A program made the position numbers and the translations under genes. The notes under the pieces were generated by a model, which was given only the letters and a program-made list of their open reading frames with translations, was not told where the DNA came from and did no database searches. From NCBI GenBank assembly GCA_036307305.1, contig JAXJXV010000023.1:37877-101876 (forward strand): a DNA stretch of 64,000 nt, written 5' to 3'. This stretch comes from SIG607 sp036307305. GTDB taxonomy: Bacteria > Bacillota > Clostridia > Oscillospirales > Acutalibacteraceae. Position 1 is the stretch's first letter; each line of letters opens with the position of its first letter. Shown one piece after another: positions 8,293 through 15,449 of the stretch.

Positions 8293-8348
8293 AATCATTA
8301 TATTACAGGTTCGGCGTGAAGTCAAGAAAAAAATGGAGGTAAAAAAAT

Positions 8349-8714
8349 TTGTATTATTGTCCCGACTGTCAGAAAGAGTTTGAATATGTAAAGGTTTATT
8401 TTGAAGAGAGGGGGCAGGGATACGAAAGAATTCATCTTTGTCCGTTTTGCGACGGGATGAATTACAGGGAGAAAAAAGGGATTTTCTGTAGCTACTGCGG
8501 AGCGAAAATCGGCAAACAGGGTAAAAGGTATTGCTGTGAGAGCTGCAGAAGAGCAGGAGAAAAAATGTTTAAGCGTCAGGAGGAAATGCAAAAGAACCGA
8601 AAGAGCAGTCAGCTTTACAGGGCAGTAAACGAGGTAGATGAATATAACAGGCAAAACGGATGTAAGCTTAGCTACGGACAGTATTATGCCCTTAAAGGAG
8701 CAAATATGCTATGA
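8349..8714 (+). CDS. Zinc-ribbon protein of the ImmA/XRE cassette
   Basis: This 121-residue protein has four CxxC-type pairs in its first 70 residues: CPDC, CPFC, CSYC and a CCESC cluster. These should form two or more zinc ribbons. A basic, Gln-rich helical tail follows. The start is a TTG at 8349, preceded by a strong GGAGGT site; no ATG fits. It is the first gene of the operator-controlled rightward operon and overlaps the next gene by 4 nt (ATGA). Similar small zinc-finger proteins occur in phage and integrative-element modules. No specific function can be assigned. Confidence 0.72.
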   Translation: MYYCPDCQKEFEYVKVYFEERGQGYERIHLCPFCDGMNYREKKGIFCSYCGAKIGKQGKRYCCESCRRAGEKMFKRQEEMQKNRKSSQLYRAVNEVDEYNRQNGCKLSYGQYYALKGANML

Positions 8715-9079
8715 ATGAAATGACGGTTGAACAGAAAAAGGAATACTTAAGTCAGTATTTATTGCAACAGGCGCGTATCCGAAGATATGATGTTCTTACT
8801 CTTCGAAACAGAGATAAGAAAAAAATATACATAAAGCGTACGGAGCAGGCAAAAAAGCTACGGGATACTATTGAAAAGGATATTGAAAACGTAGTTGATA
8901 AAATGGAATCTGAAATACTTGCTCAGAAATATCTGTGCGGAATGAGTCTTGAAGAAACGGCGTCTATGCTCAATTACAGTAAAAGACAGGTGGAACGACT
9001 GCACAACAAAGCGCTTGAAAATTTACATCCTACAATGGAGGACTTAAATGGAAAGGGTAATTTTACACTGCGACCTTAA
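8711..9079 (+). CDS. Phage-type sigma-70 region-4-like protein
   Basis: This 122-residue, highly basic helical protein ends in a helix-turn-helix (CGMSLEETASMLNYSKRQVE, about residues 77-96) like sigma-70 region 4. The arrangement recalls phage late-transcription activators (ArpU/DUF1492-type). It overlaps the zinc-ribbon gene by 4 nt and the polymerase gene by 32 nt, so the three genes are translationally coupled. An AAAGGAG ribosome-binding site precedes the ATG. It may activate another promoter or be a relic of phage origin; there are no phage structural genes nearby. Confidence 0.65.
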   Translation: MNEMTVEQKKEYLSQYLLQQARIRRYDVLTLRNRDKKKIYIKRTEQAKKLRDTIEKDIENVVDKMESEILAQKYLCGMSLEETASMLNYSKRQVERLHNKALENLHPTMEDLNGKGNFTLRP

Positions 9080-10271
9080 TAATTTTTTCGCTTCGGTAAG
9101 TCTGCTATACAGTCAGACTCTTGTTAACGAGCCTGTAGCAGTAGCGGGAAGCGTGGAAAACCGACACGGAATAATACTTGCAAAAAACGAAATAGCAAAA
9201 AAATTCGGTGTAAAAACGGCAGAGCCTATATGGAAAGCGAAGCAGAAATGCGCGGGTCTTTGCATACTTCCCCCTATGTATGATAAGTATGAGGAGTTCT
9301 CTAAAAAAGCAAGAGCAATATATCACCGATATACCGATATGGTCGAGCCCTTCGGTATGGACGAATGTTGGCTTGACGTGACGGGAAGCACACTGCTTTT
9401 CGGTAGCGGAGAAGAAATAGCCAAGAAAATAAAAAAAGATATAAAGGAAGAGCTTGGACTGACCATTTCTGTTGGCGTAAGCTTTAATAAGGTTTTCGCA
9501 AAGCTTGGCTCGGATATGCAAAAGCCCGACGGACTCACCGTTATTTCAAAAGAAAATTTCAAAGAGAAAATTTACAGTCTGCCAGTAAGCGATTTGCTTT
9601 ACGTTGGCAAAAGCACAGGGGAGAGCCTTAATTCAAAGGGTGTTTTTACCATCGGTGACCTAACCCTTTGCGACAGCGTACTGCTTAAAAAATATCTGGG
9701 CAAAAACGGTATTGCCCTTAAAAACAGCGCTTTGGGACTGGATAACTCCCCCGTTTGCACACCCAAAAGCACCGACCGACCTAAAAGCATAGGCAGGTCA
9801 AGAACCCTGTCCCACGATATAACCACAAGAGATGAGCTGTGGAGAGAGCTTATGCTTTACGGCGAGGAAATTGCAAGTAAGCTGAGGGATTACTCTCTTT
9901 ATAGCTACGGGGTAGCGGTGACGGTGAGAGGCACCGACCTTAAATCCAAGGAATATACCGCGCAGATTGACGGCGGCACACAAACGGGTATAACCCTTGC
10001 AAAAAAGGCGATAAAGCTTTTTAGCGAAAACGAAGCACTGCCTTGCAGAAGCGTAGGACTGAGAGCAATCAGACTCAGAGAGGGAGTAGAGGCAGTGCAG
10101 ACCGATATTTTTTCTTCGGTAGAAAAGGACGAAAAGGAGCAACGTCTTGAAGAAGAAATAAATGAAATCTGCGAAAGATTCGGAGAAAATAAGCTGATGA
10201 GAGGAGTACTGCTGAAAGCTGATACGACCTATGGTCCTAAAAATCCCTTTAAACAAAGCTATGTTGTTTAG
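9048..10271 (+). CDS. Y-family (DinB/UmuC-type) translesion DNA polymerase
   Basis: This 407-residue protein begins with the palm motif HCDLNNFFASVS (metal-ligand D9) and has the second catalytic motif FGMDECWLDV (D105, E106). The fingers segment ENRHGIILAKNEIAKKFG, a helix-hairpin-helix thumb region near residues 180-215, and a little-finger domain follow. Such polymerases copy across DNA lesions with low fidelity. The ATG has a GGAGGA site inside the preceding gene. Its promoter carries the XRE operator, so expression is probably induced when the repressor is cleaved, independently of LexA. A terminator follows at 10384. Confidence 0.9.
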   Translation: MERVILHCDLNNFFASVSLLYSQTLVNEPVAVAGSVENRHGIILAKNEIAKKFGVKTAEPIWKAKQKCAGLCILPPMYDKYEEFSKKARAIYHRYTDMVEPFGMDECWLDVTGSTLLFGSGEEIAKKIKKDIKEELGLTISVGVSFNKVFAKLGSDMQKPDGLTVISKENFKEKIYSLPVSDLLYVGKSTGESLNSKGVFTIGDLTLCDSVLLKKYLGKNGIALKNSALGLDNSPVCTPKSTDRPKSIGRSRTLSHDITTRDELWRELMLYGEEIASKLRDYSLYSYGVAVTVRGTDLKSKEYTAQIDGGTQTGITLAKKAIKLFSENEALPCRSVGLRAIRLREGVEAVQTDIFSSVEKDEKEQRLEEEINEICERFGENKLMRGVLLKADTTYGPKNPFKQSYVV

Positions 10272-10362
10272 GGAATAGGGATTAGGGATTAGGGAATAGA
10301 GATTAGATTCAGTATAATTTCTACGGATAGTTTGTAGGGGAGGACTTGTTGTCCTCCCGCAA
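10270..10362 (+). repeat. Copy A of the G-tract/hairpin dispersed repeat
   Basis: GGG tracts start at 10271, 10278, 10285 and 10292 (7-bp period, AATA/ATTA between them), enough for a four-tract G-quadruplex motif. An AT-rich linker follows, then a hairpin at 10338-10358 with stem GGGAGGAC/GTCCTCCC and loop TTGTT. The copy starts at the stop codon of the Y-polymerase gene. Confidence 0.8.
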
Positions 10363-10383
10363 CGCTTCTGCGAAACCAAAAGA

Positions 10384-10415
10384 AAGCAACCGCAAAGAGT
10401 AGCGGTTGCTTTTTT
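10384..10415 (+). terminator. Terminator after the Y-polymerase operon
   Basis: AAGCAACCGC pairs with GCGGTTGCTT around an AAAGAGTA loop and is followed by T5. It isolates the cassette from spoIIIAA. Confidence 0.9.
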
Positions 10416-10433
10416 AGTTCTATTAATAAAAGC

Positions 10434-11378
10434 TTGGACATACCTTTTAATATGGAAGATAAAGAAATTCTGGAATTTGACCGCTGTCTTTACGGCGTAG
10501 CTGAAAAAACAGGGAAAATTCTGCTGTTTATGGAGGACGACGTAAAAAGAAAAATACAGGAAATCCGCTTACGAGTAAATAAACCTCTGTCGGTTACACT
10601 CAGAGGAGAAAGTCTGTTTGTGAGCGAAAATTCACGTATAGTAAAAAACTCTGCCGAGGGGTATACGGTTTCTAAAGCTGAGGTTGAGGAAAGCTTTAAA
10701 AGGCTTACGGGAAGCTCTGTTTATTCTCACTTAAACGAAATAAAACACGGCTACGTTTCTATGAGGTACGGTGGCAGAGCAGGTATATCGGGGACGTTTA
10801 GCAGTGAGGGCGCAGTAACCCATATATCCTCCCTTAATATCCGTATAGCAAGGGAAAAAACAGGGGTAGCCGATAAACTTTTTAAGGAATATACAAACGG
10901 CGGTGTGCTTATCGCAGGTAAAGCGGGAAGCGGAAAAACCACTATGCTTAGGGATTTTATACGACAGTTATCAAACTGTGGCAAAAGGGTTGCCGTAGTT
11001 GACAGCCGAGGGGAAATCGGCGCTACCTATCAATCGGAAAGCTATTGTGACTTGGGGGTTAACACCGACGTTCTTACAGGTTTTGCAAAGGATACGGGTA
11101 TGGAAATGGCGCTTCGTACCCTTTACCCAAACGTTATAGCCTTCGACGAGATAGGCAGAAGTGAGGAAATAGAAAAAATAAAGGACTGCCTCTATACAGG
11201 AATAGACGTTATAACAACGGCGCATCTCGGCAGTATATCAGAGCTTAAAAGCAATCCTATAATTAGTGAGCTTATAAGCACAAGGGCTGTAAAAACGCTC
11301 GTTTGCCTTTGTGATATTGCAGGTGACGGCTATAAAATTTACAAAAACGGCGAGGTGGAACGGCTTTGTGGATTATAA
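10434..11378 (+). CDS. spoIIIAA: Stage III sporulation protein AA (ATPase)
   Basis: This is a 314-residue secretion-type ATPase with Walker A GKAGSGKTT at residues 162-170 and the Walker B-like VIAFDEIG near residue 240. SpoIIIAA powers the SpoIIIA-SpoIIQ channel linking mother cell and forespore during engulfment. The first possible start is a TTG at 10434; an ATG at 10452 would remove six residues. Neither has a convincing ribosome-binding site, so the start is uncertain. It begins the eight-gene spoIIIA operon and overlaps spoIIIAB by 13 nt. Confidence 0.9.
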   Translation: MDIPFNMEDKEILEFDRCLYGVAEKTGKILLFMEDDVKRKIQEIRLRVNKPLSVTLRGESLFVSENSRIVKNSAEGYTVSKAEVEESFKRLTGSSVYSHLNEIKHGYVSMRYGGRAGISGTFSSEGAVTHISSLNIRIAREKTGVADKLFKEYTNGGVLIAGKAGSGKTTMLRDFIRQLSNCGKRVAVVDSRGEIGATYQSESYCDLGVNTDVLTGFAKDTGMEMALRTLYPNVIAFDEIGRSEEIEKIKDCLYTGIDVITTAHLGSISELKSNPIISELISTRAVKTLVCLCDIAGDGYKIYKNGEVERLCGL

Positions 11379-11818
11379 GATTGACGGGTTGTGCGCTTTT
11401 AATTGGGGTTGGTACAGTCCTGGGTATAAAGGCGGCGCAGAAACTAAAAAAAAGAGTTAAAAAGCTTGGTGAAATCATAGTCTGCACAGACCGTATTGCA
11501 CAGTACATAAGGCTTGAAAGCGGGGAAATCGGATACATATTGGATAACACCTTGCCTGAGGGTATTTCCTTTGACGGTACGGGTGTAATAGTTAAAAACG
11601 GCATTGCGCTGAGCATAGCGGACACAGAGCTTTTAAATGAATTTTTAACGGGGCTTGGAATGGGAGATAAATTCAGCGAACAGGTAAAATGCAACGCCTA
11701 TAAACATTTTTTTATAAAACAAATGGAAGAAGCGCAAAGGGACGTGGATGAAAAATACAAACTATATAGCACAGGCGGATTTATACTGTCGGCTGTACTT
11801 TCTTTTTTGTGGTGGTAG
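11366..11818 (+). CDS. spoIIIAB: Stage III sporulation protein AB
   Basis: This 150-residue protein has an N-terminal membrane segment (about residues 5-25), a basic helical stretch and a C-terminal hydrophobic anchor ending SAVLSFLWW. That is the SpoIIIAB layout, and its fold resembles type II secretion GspF. It works with the SpoIIIAA ATPase at the mother-cell membrane. It is slightly shorter than the usual ~170 residues. It overlaps spoIIIAA by 13 nt and precedes spoIIIAC by 3 nt. Position within the operon makes the call secure. Confidence 0.88.
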   Translation: MWIIRLTGCALLIGVGTVLGIKAAQKLKKRVKKLGEIIVCTDRIAQYIRLESGEIGYILDNTLPEGISFDGTGVIVKNGIALSIADTELLNEFLTGLGMGDKFSEQVKCNAYKHFFIKQMEEAQRDVDEKYKLYSTGGFILSAVLSFLWW

Positions 11819-11821
11819 CTA

Positions 11822-12016
11822 ATGGATGTTGATTTTATTTTTCGGGTAGCGGCAATAGGTATAATAGTTACGGTGCTTAATCAACTGCTTGTCCGTTCGG
11901 GCAGAGAGGAACAGGCGATGATGACTACTCTTGCGGGACTCGTAGTGGTGATGCTTATGATAGTGGGTGTAATCGGTGAGCTTTTTGAAACCGTAAAAAG
12001 CGTTTTCGGATTATGA
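11822..12016 (+). CDS. spoIIIAC: Stage III sporulation protein AC
   Basis: This 64-residue protein has two membrane helices separated by a short polar loop (SGREEQ). Length and sequence (MDVDFIFRVAAIGIIVTVLN) are typical of SpoIIIAC, a small integral subunit of the feeding-tube complex. It overlaps spoIIIAD by 4 nt. Confidence 0.9.
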   Translation: MDVDFIFRVAAIGIIVTVLNQLLVRSGREEQAMMTTLAGLVVVMLMIVGVIGELFETVKSVFGL

Positions 12017-12402
12017 TACTTGTAAAAATAATAGGAATTGCCTTTGTGACGGTCTTTCTTGTACTGACGGTAAGGCCGTACAGACCTGAATTTGCCTTTG
12101 CAATTTCGGTTGCCGCCGCCGCAATATGCTTTTTTACGGCGGTTTCCTATTTCGGTCAGTATACCTCCTCCCTCTACGGATTTTTCGCCGATATGGGAGT
12201 ATCGTCACAGTATTTCGGTGTGGCGCTAAAGGCGCTGGGACTTGGCTACGTAACGGAATTTGCCGCTGATACCGCAAGAGATGCGGGACAAAGCGCAATG
12301 GCATCGAAAATCGTGTTTGGCGGAAGGGTGTGTATATTCATACTTGCCTTTCCCCTTATCAAAAATTTACTTGAAATGGCAACAGAGCTGGTGGGAATGT
12401 GA
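12013..12402 (+). CDS. spoIIIAD: Stage III sporulation protein AD
   Basis: This 129-residue integral membrane protein has four predicted helices and the conserved ALKALGLGYVTEFAADTARD stretch typical of SpoIIIAD. It is a membrane subunit of the SpoIIIA complex. It overlaps both neighbours by 4 nt, indicating tight translational coupling. Confidence 0.9.
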   Translation: MILVKIIGIAFVTVFLVLTVRPYRPEFAFAISVAAAAICFFTAVSYFGQYTSSLYGFFADMGVSSQYFGVALKALGLGYVTEFAADTARDAGQSAMASKIVFGGRVCIFILAFPLIKNLLEMATELVGM

Positions 12403-13475
12403 AAAAAACGGTAGTTTTCCTTCTTTTGTTATTTGTTTTTGCCGTACCTGTCAGGGCAGAGGATATATACAGCTATTTTGAAACCGAAAAAATTGAAGAG
12501 GCTTTGCCTGAGGATGCCAAGGAAATACTAAGTGAATACGGGATAGATAGCAAGGATATAACGGAAAAGCTTGATTCAAAAGGCTTTCTCACACTTGTGG
12601 GTGATTTTCTGAAAAACGGCTTTAATGGAATTTTAGGCATTTCCTGTTCGGTGCTGTCGCTTGTTCTTATATCTTCTCTTATGAGCAGTTTTTCTACTGG
12701 TACAACCACCGAGGCGGTGGAAACTGTGTGTTTGCTGTCCTGCTCCTGTGTGCTTATAACGGGGATATATTCCTGTATCAGCGCCGCCTTGCAGACAATA
12801 AAGGGAGCGTTTGCCTTTATGACGGCGGCTGTTCCCGTATATATGGGATTAATGATAACGGCGTCAAAGCCCGTTTCTGCGGCATCGGCAGGGGGAGTTC
12901 TGCTTCTTTCCTGTCAGGTAATGTCTACCGTTTTTTCCTTTGTCTTAACCCCCGTTATGAACGGATATCTCGCCGTGGGTGTATGCAGTGCCTTTTCGGG
13001 AGAAAAAGGCGTAGCGTCGCTGATGGATACCCTTAAAAAAGCGGGAATGTGGTTTTATTCCCTTTGTACCTCGGTTTTCCTTTTCTTGTTATCGGTGAAT
13101 TCGGTGGCAGGGTCGGTTAAGGATAATCTTGTTATGAAAACGGCAAAATTTGTTTTAGGCACTGCTGTTCCTGTGGCGGGGGCGGCGCTGAGCGAATCGG
13201 CTTCTGCCGTGGCGGCAAGTGTAAATCTGATGCGGGGAAGCGTGGGAATATACATACTTATATGTGTGGCGGTGATTGTTCTGCCTCTAGTTTGCTCTTT
13301 GATTTTCTGGAGATTTTCAATGCTCGTCATAAAAAACGTATCGGATATACTTTCCTGTTTTAAGCTGTCGGTGCTGTTTTCCGTGTGCGAAGCGGTGATT
13401 TCCTTACTGCTTGGGTTTGTGCTTTTGAGCCTTGCGCTTATTACCATTTCAATGGGGGTACTTATAAAGCTTTGA
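12399..13475 (+). CDS. spoIIIAE: Stage III sporulation protein AE
   Basis: This 358-residue polytopic membrane protein has an N-terminal signal-like segment and about eight hydrophobic helices. The conserved PVYMGLMITASKPVSAASAG and LMRGSVGIYI regions are present. SpoIIIAE is the largest membrane component of the SpoIIIA channel. Length is slightly below the ~400 residues of B. subtilis. It overlaps spoIIIAD by 4 nt. The spoIIIAF start codon is embedded in its stop (TTGA). Confidence 0.9.
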   Translation: MKKTVVFLLLLFVFAVPVRAEDIYSYFETEKIEEALPEDAKEILSEYGIDSKDITEKLDSKGFLTLVGDFLKNGFNGILGISCSVLSLVLISSLMSSFSTGTTTEAVETVCLLSCSCVLITGIYSCISAALQTIKGAFAFMTAAVPVYMGLMITASKPVSAASAGGVLLLSCQVMSTVFSFVLTPVMNGYLAVGVCSAFSGEKGVASLMDTLKKAGMWFYSLCTSVFLFLLSVNSVAGSVKDNLVMKTAKFVLGTAVPVAGAALSESASAVAASVNLMRGSVGIYILICVAVIVLPLVCSLIFWRFSMLVIKNVSDILSCFKLSVLFSVCEAVISLLLGFVLLSLALITISMGVLIKL

Positions 13476-13885
13476 AGAATTTTTTTACCTCTTTATGTTT
13501 TATACTGGTGGCGGTTGGAAGCGCTTCCTTTGTTAAAAATACGGGTGAGCTTAAAAAAATCACAAGCTTTGTATTTGCCGTTACCGTAATATGCTCGGTG
13601 ATGTCGGTGCTTTCAAAAAGTGAAATAAAGCAGTTTGACTTTAATACCGATTATACCGACGCGGCAGTATCTTTCAGCGCAAGTGAGGAAGCCTTTGTTC
13701 TGGCTCTTGAAAAAATGCTTGAGGATAGGGAAATCCAATTCGATGAAATCAGGGTTAGTTCGTCTAAAAGAGAGGATATGAGCATAAACATAGAAAAGAT
13801 ATATGTAAAAGGAGTAAAGGACAAAGAAGCCGCCTTTGATATTATAAAGGAAAATACGGGCATTGAGGAAATAGAGGTGAGCTGA
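13472..13885 (+). CDS. spoIIIAF: Stage III sporulation protein AF
   Basis: This 137-residue protein has two N-terminal membrane helices and a soluble domain ending in NTGIEEIEVS, the usual SpoIIIAF ring-building domain. The only start that fits the family N-terminus is a TTG at 13472 overlapping the spoIIIAE stop (TTGA). Upstream codons in this frame lie wholly inside spoIIIAE and would add an unrelated, non-membrane extension. Confidence 0.83.
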   Translation: MKNFFTSLCFILVAVGSASFVKNTGELKKITSFVFAVTVICSVMSVLSKSEIKQFDFNTDYTDAAVSFSASEEAFVLALEKMLEDREIQFDEIRVSSSKREDMSINIEKIYVKGVKDKEAAFDIIKENTGIEEIEVS

Positions 13886-13886
13886 T

Positions 13887-14426
13887 ACGGATATAAAAAA
13901 ATTAAAGGAGTTTTTTAGCCGTTTTTCAAAGGGTAAGTATCTTTTTGTCATAGGGCTTGTGGGAATTGTTCTTATAGGGATATCTTCCTTTCTTCCCTTT
14001 GGTAAGCAAAAGGAAAGAGCGCAAACGGAAAGCTTTTCGGCAGAGCTGTACGTAAGCGATATGGAAGCAAGGCTCACGGAAATCGTAAAAGGAATAAGCG
14101 GGGACAAAAATCCAAAGGTAATGATTACTCTGGAAACAGGGGTAAGACGGGAATATGCAGGACAGACGGAGGGAGAAAGCAAACAGAAAAACGACGGGGA
14201 GCAAAGTGAAACCAGTGACGAAAAAAAGGAAACTACGATTACTGTTAAAAAATCAGACGGCTCTGAAACGGCCATTGTGGTAACGGAGTATATGCCGCAG
14301 ATACGCGGTGTGGCAGTGGTATGTAAAGGCGGAGACAGACAGGACGTAAGCTCTGCGGTTAAAAGCGCTATAGGCGCGGCTTTAAATATTACATCAAAAA
14401 GAATCAGTGTTACGGGAGGGCAATAA
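13887..14426 (+). CDS. spoIIIAG: Stage III sporulation protein AG, probable ACG start
   Basis: SpoIIIAG is a single-pass protein whose ring domain faces the intermembrane space. Here the full membrane helix and its basic flank (KKLKEFFSRFSKGKYLFVIG) lie upstream of the first conventional start, a GTG at 13959 that would cut the helix in half and lacks a ribosome-binding site. The frame is open back to a stop at 13878 and contains no ATG, GTG or TTG before 13959. An ACG at 13887 lies 6 nt after GAGGTGA and just past the spoIIIAF stop, giving a normal 179-residue protein. An ATG-to-ACG change, or a sequence error, explains this. Confidence 0.75.
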   Translation, partial: TDIKKLKEFFSRFSKGKYLFVIGLVGIVLIGISSFLPFGKQKERAQTESFSAELYVSDMEARLTEIVKGISGDKNPKVMITLETGVRREYAGQTEGESKQKNDGEQSETSDEKKETTITVKKSDGSETAIVVTEYMPQIRGVAVVCKGGDRQDVSSAVKSAIGAALNITSKRISVTGGQ

Positions 14427-14428
14427 TT

Positions 14429-14968
14429 TTGAAAAAAGGTAACGTTATATCAAAGGGACAGATAGGTTTGGCGGTTATGGTGCTTATACTGGCAGGTGCC
14501 GTGTGGCTTAATACAAAATATTCAAAAGAGCAAAGCAATACGAAATATATGGGAGAAACAACTCTCGTCGGTTCACAGCAGGATAGCGAGGACGCCGCCA
14601 TGGTAGGCGCTCAGGCGCAACAGGAAGACTATTTTGCTAAGGCAAAGGCTGACAGGGAGGAGTCCTACCGTCAGGCAGAGGAGCTTATTACCGAAGCGCT
14701 TAACGGTACTGACGGCGAGGCTAAAAATACAGCTGCAAACAGCTCTGCCCAACTTGCAAAACGAAAAACCGATGAAACGGCTCTTGAAAATTTGCTGACT
14801 GCAAAGGGCTTTGAAAACGCTCTTGCCGTTATAGGCGAAAACTCGGTAACGGTAATTATAAAAAGCGACGGACTTGTGACCGAGCAGACGGTACAGATTC
14901 AGGATGCGGTTATGTCAATTCTTTCGGTCAGTCTTAATAATATAAAAATTGTTACAGTAAACAGTTGA
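14429..14968 (+). CDS. spoIIIAH: Stage III sporulation protein AH
   Basis: This 179-residue protein has an N-terminal membrane helix (IGLAVMVLILAGAVWL) followed by a Gln/Ala-rich linker and a C-terminal YscJ/FliF-type ring domain (about residues 100-178). SpoIIIAH binds SpoIIQ across the intermembrane space. The start is a TTG at 14429 preceded by GGGAGGG. It closes the spoIIIA operon. Confidence 0.9.
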   Translation: MKKGNVISKGQIGLAVMVLILAGAVWLNTKYSKEQSNTKYMGETTLVGSQQDSEDAAMVGAQAQQEDYFAKAKADREESYRQAEELITEALNGTDGEAKNTAANSSAQLAKRKTDETALENLLTAKGFENALAVIGENSVTVIIKSDGLVTEQTVQIQDAVMSILSVSLNNIKIVTVNS

Positions 14969-14993
14969 GAATTTTAAAATTATGTGTTATACT
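14965..14993 (+). promoter_or_regulatory. Promoter of the Gls24-family gene
   Basis: TTGAGA, a 17-bp spacer and TATACT, starting within the last codons of spoIIIAH. It would allow vegetative expression of the next gene apart from the sporulation operon. Confidence 0.6.
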
Positions 14994-15025
14994 ATACTCA
15001 AAGATGTAAAAGCGGAGGAAATAAT

Positions 15026-15358
15026 ATGGAAAGAAAAAGCAATCTCACTATCAATGCCGAAGTAATTGAACAGATGGCAACCATTGCCGCTAAAGAAGTT
15101 GAAGGTGTTGCAGGTCTTGCTGAAAACGGCGTTGACCTTAAAAACGTTTTAAATCGCGGTAAAATTTTCAAGCCTGTTCACGTGACCGAGAAAAACGGCG
15201 CCGTTGCGCTTGATATACACGTTAAGATTTATGAAAGCGCAAAAGCAAAGATTGTTGCCGAGAACGTTCAGAAAAGCGTTAAGGAAAAGCTTCAGAATAT
15301 GACGGGCAATGCAATCACACGTGTTGACGTTACAATCGCAGACGTAGCTCAGGATTAA
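15026..15358 (+). CDS. Asp23/Gls24-family envelope-stress protein
   Basis: This 110-residue Asp23/Gls24 domain (VIEQMATIAAKEVEGVAGLA, then ALDIHVKI and NVQKSVKEKL) is the YqhY-type protein found directly after spoIIIAH in B. subtilis and many Clostridia. Family members are linked to cell-envelope homeostasis and, for YqhY, to control of fatty-acid synthesis. The ATG at 15026 has a GCGGAGGAAA site; the in-frame extension to 14984 overlaps the promoter. It has its own promoter and terminator. Confidence 0.88.
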   Translation: MERKSNLTINAEVIEQMATIAAKEVEGVAGLAENGVDLKNVLNRGKIFKPVHVTEKNGAVALDIHVKIYESAKAKIVAENVQKSVKEKLQNMTGNAITRVDVTIADVAQD

Positions 15359-15361
15359 ATT

Positions 15362-15390
15362 AAAACCGACTGAAATTCAGTCGGTTTTTT
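15362..15390 (+). terminator. Terminator after the Gls24-family gene
   Basis: AAACCGACTG pairs with CAGTCGGTTT around AAATT and is followed by a T run. Confidence 0.9.
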
Positions 15391-15449
15391 CATATCCCGT
15401 AACTTTTTTTCATATATTATAGTACGAAAAAAAGAAGGGTATGATAATA

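Noticed and set aside
8180..8350. LexA/SOS box of the Firmicute type upstream of the Y-family polymerase
   Set aside because: No GAAC-N4-GTTC sequence is present; the palindromes there have a different core (CGGAATTCCG).
10271..10298. Short regular GGG repeats as a CRISPR array
   Set aside because: The unit is only 7 bp and there are no unique spacers or cas genes.
7431..10362. Intact prophage
   Set aside because: The repressor pair and sigma-like gene are phage-like, but there is no integrase, attachment duplication, terminase or structural gene.
10416..10452. SigmaE-like -10 box (CATACCTT at 10438) before spoIIIAA
   Set aside because: No convincing -35 element at the right distance, and the start it predicts would fall on the ATG; not strong enough to report as a promoter.
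13613..14275. 220-residue minus-strand open frame across spoIIIAF-AG
   Set aside because: Antisense to two conserved genes; no sequence resemblance to a protein family.
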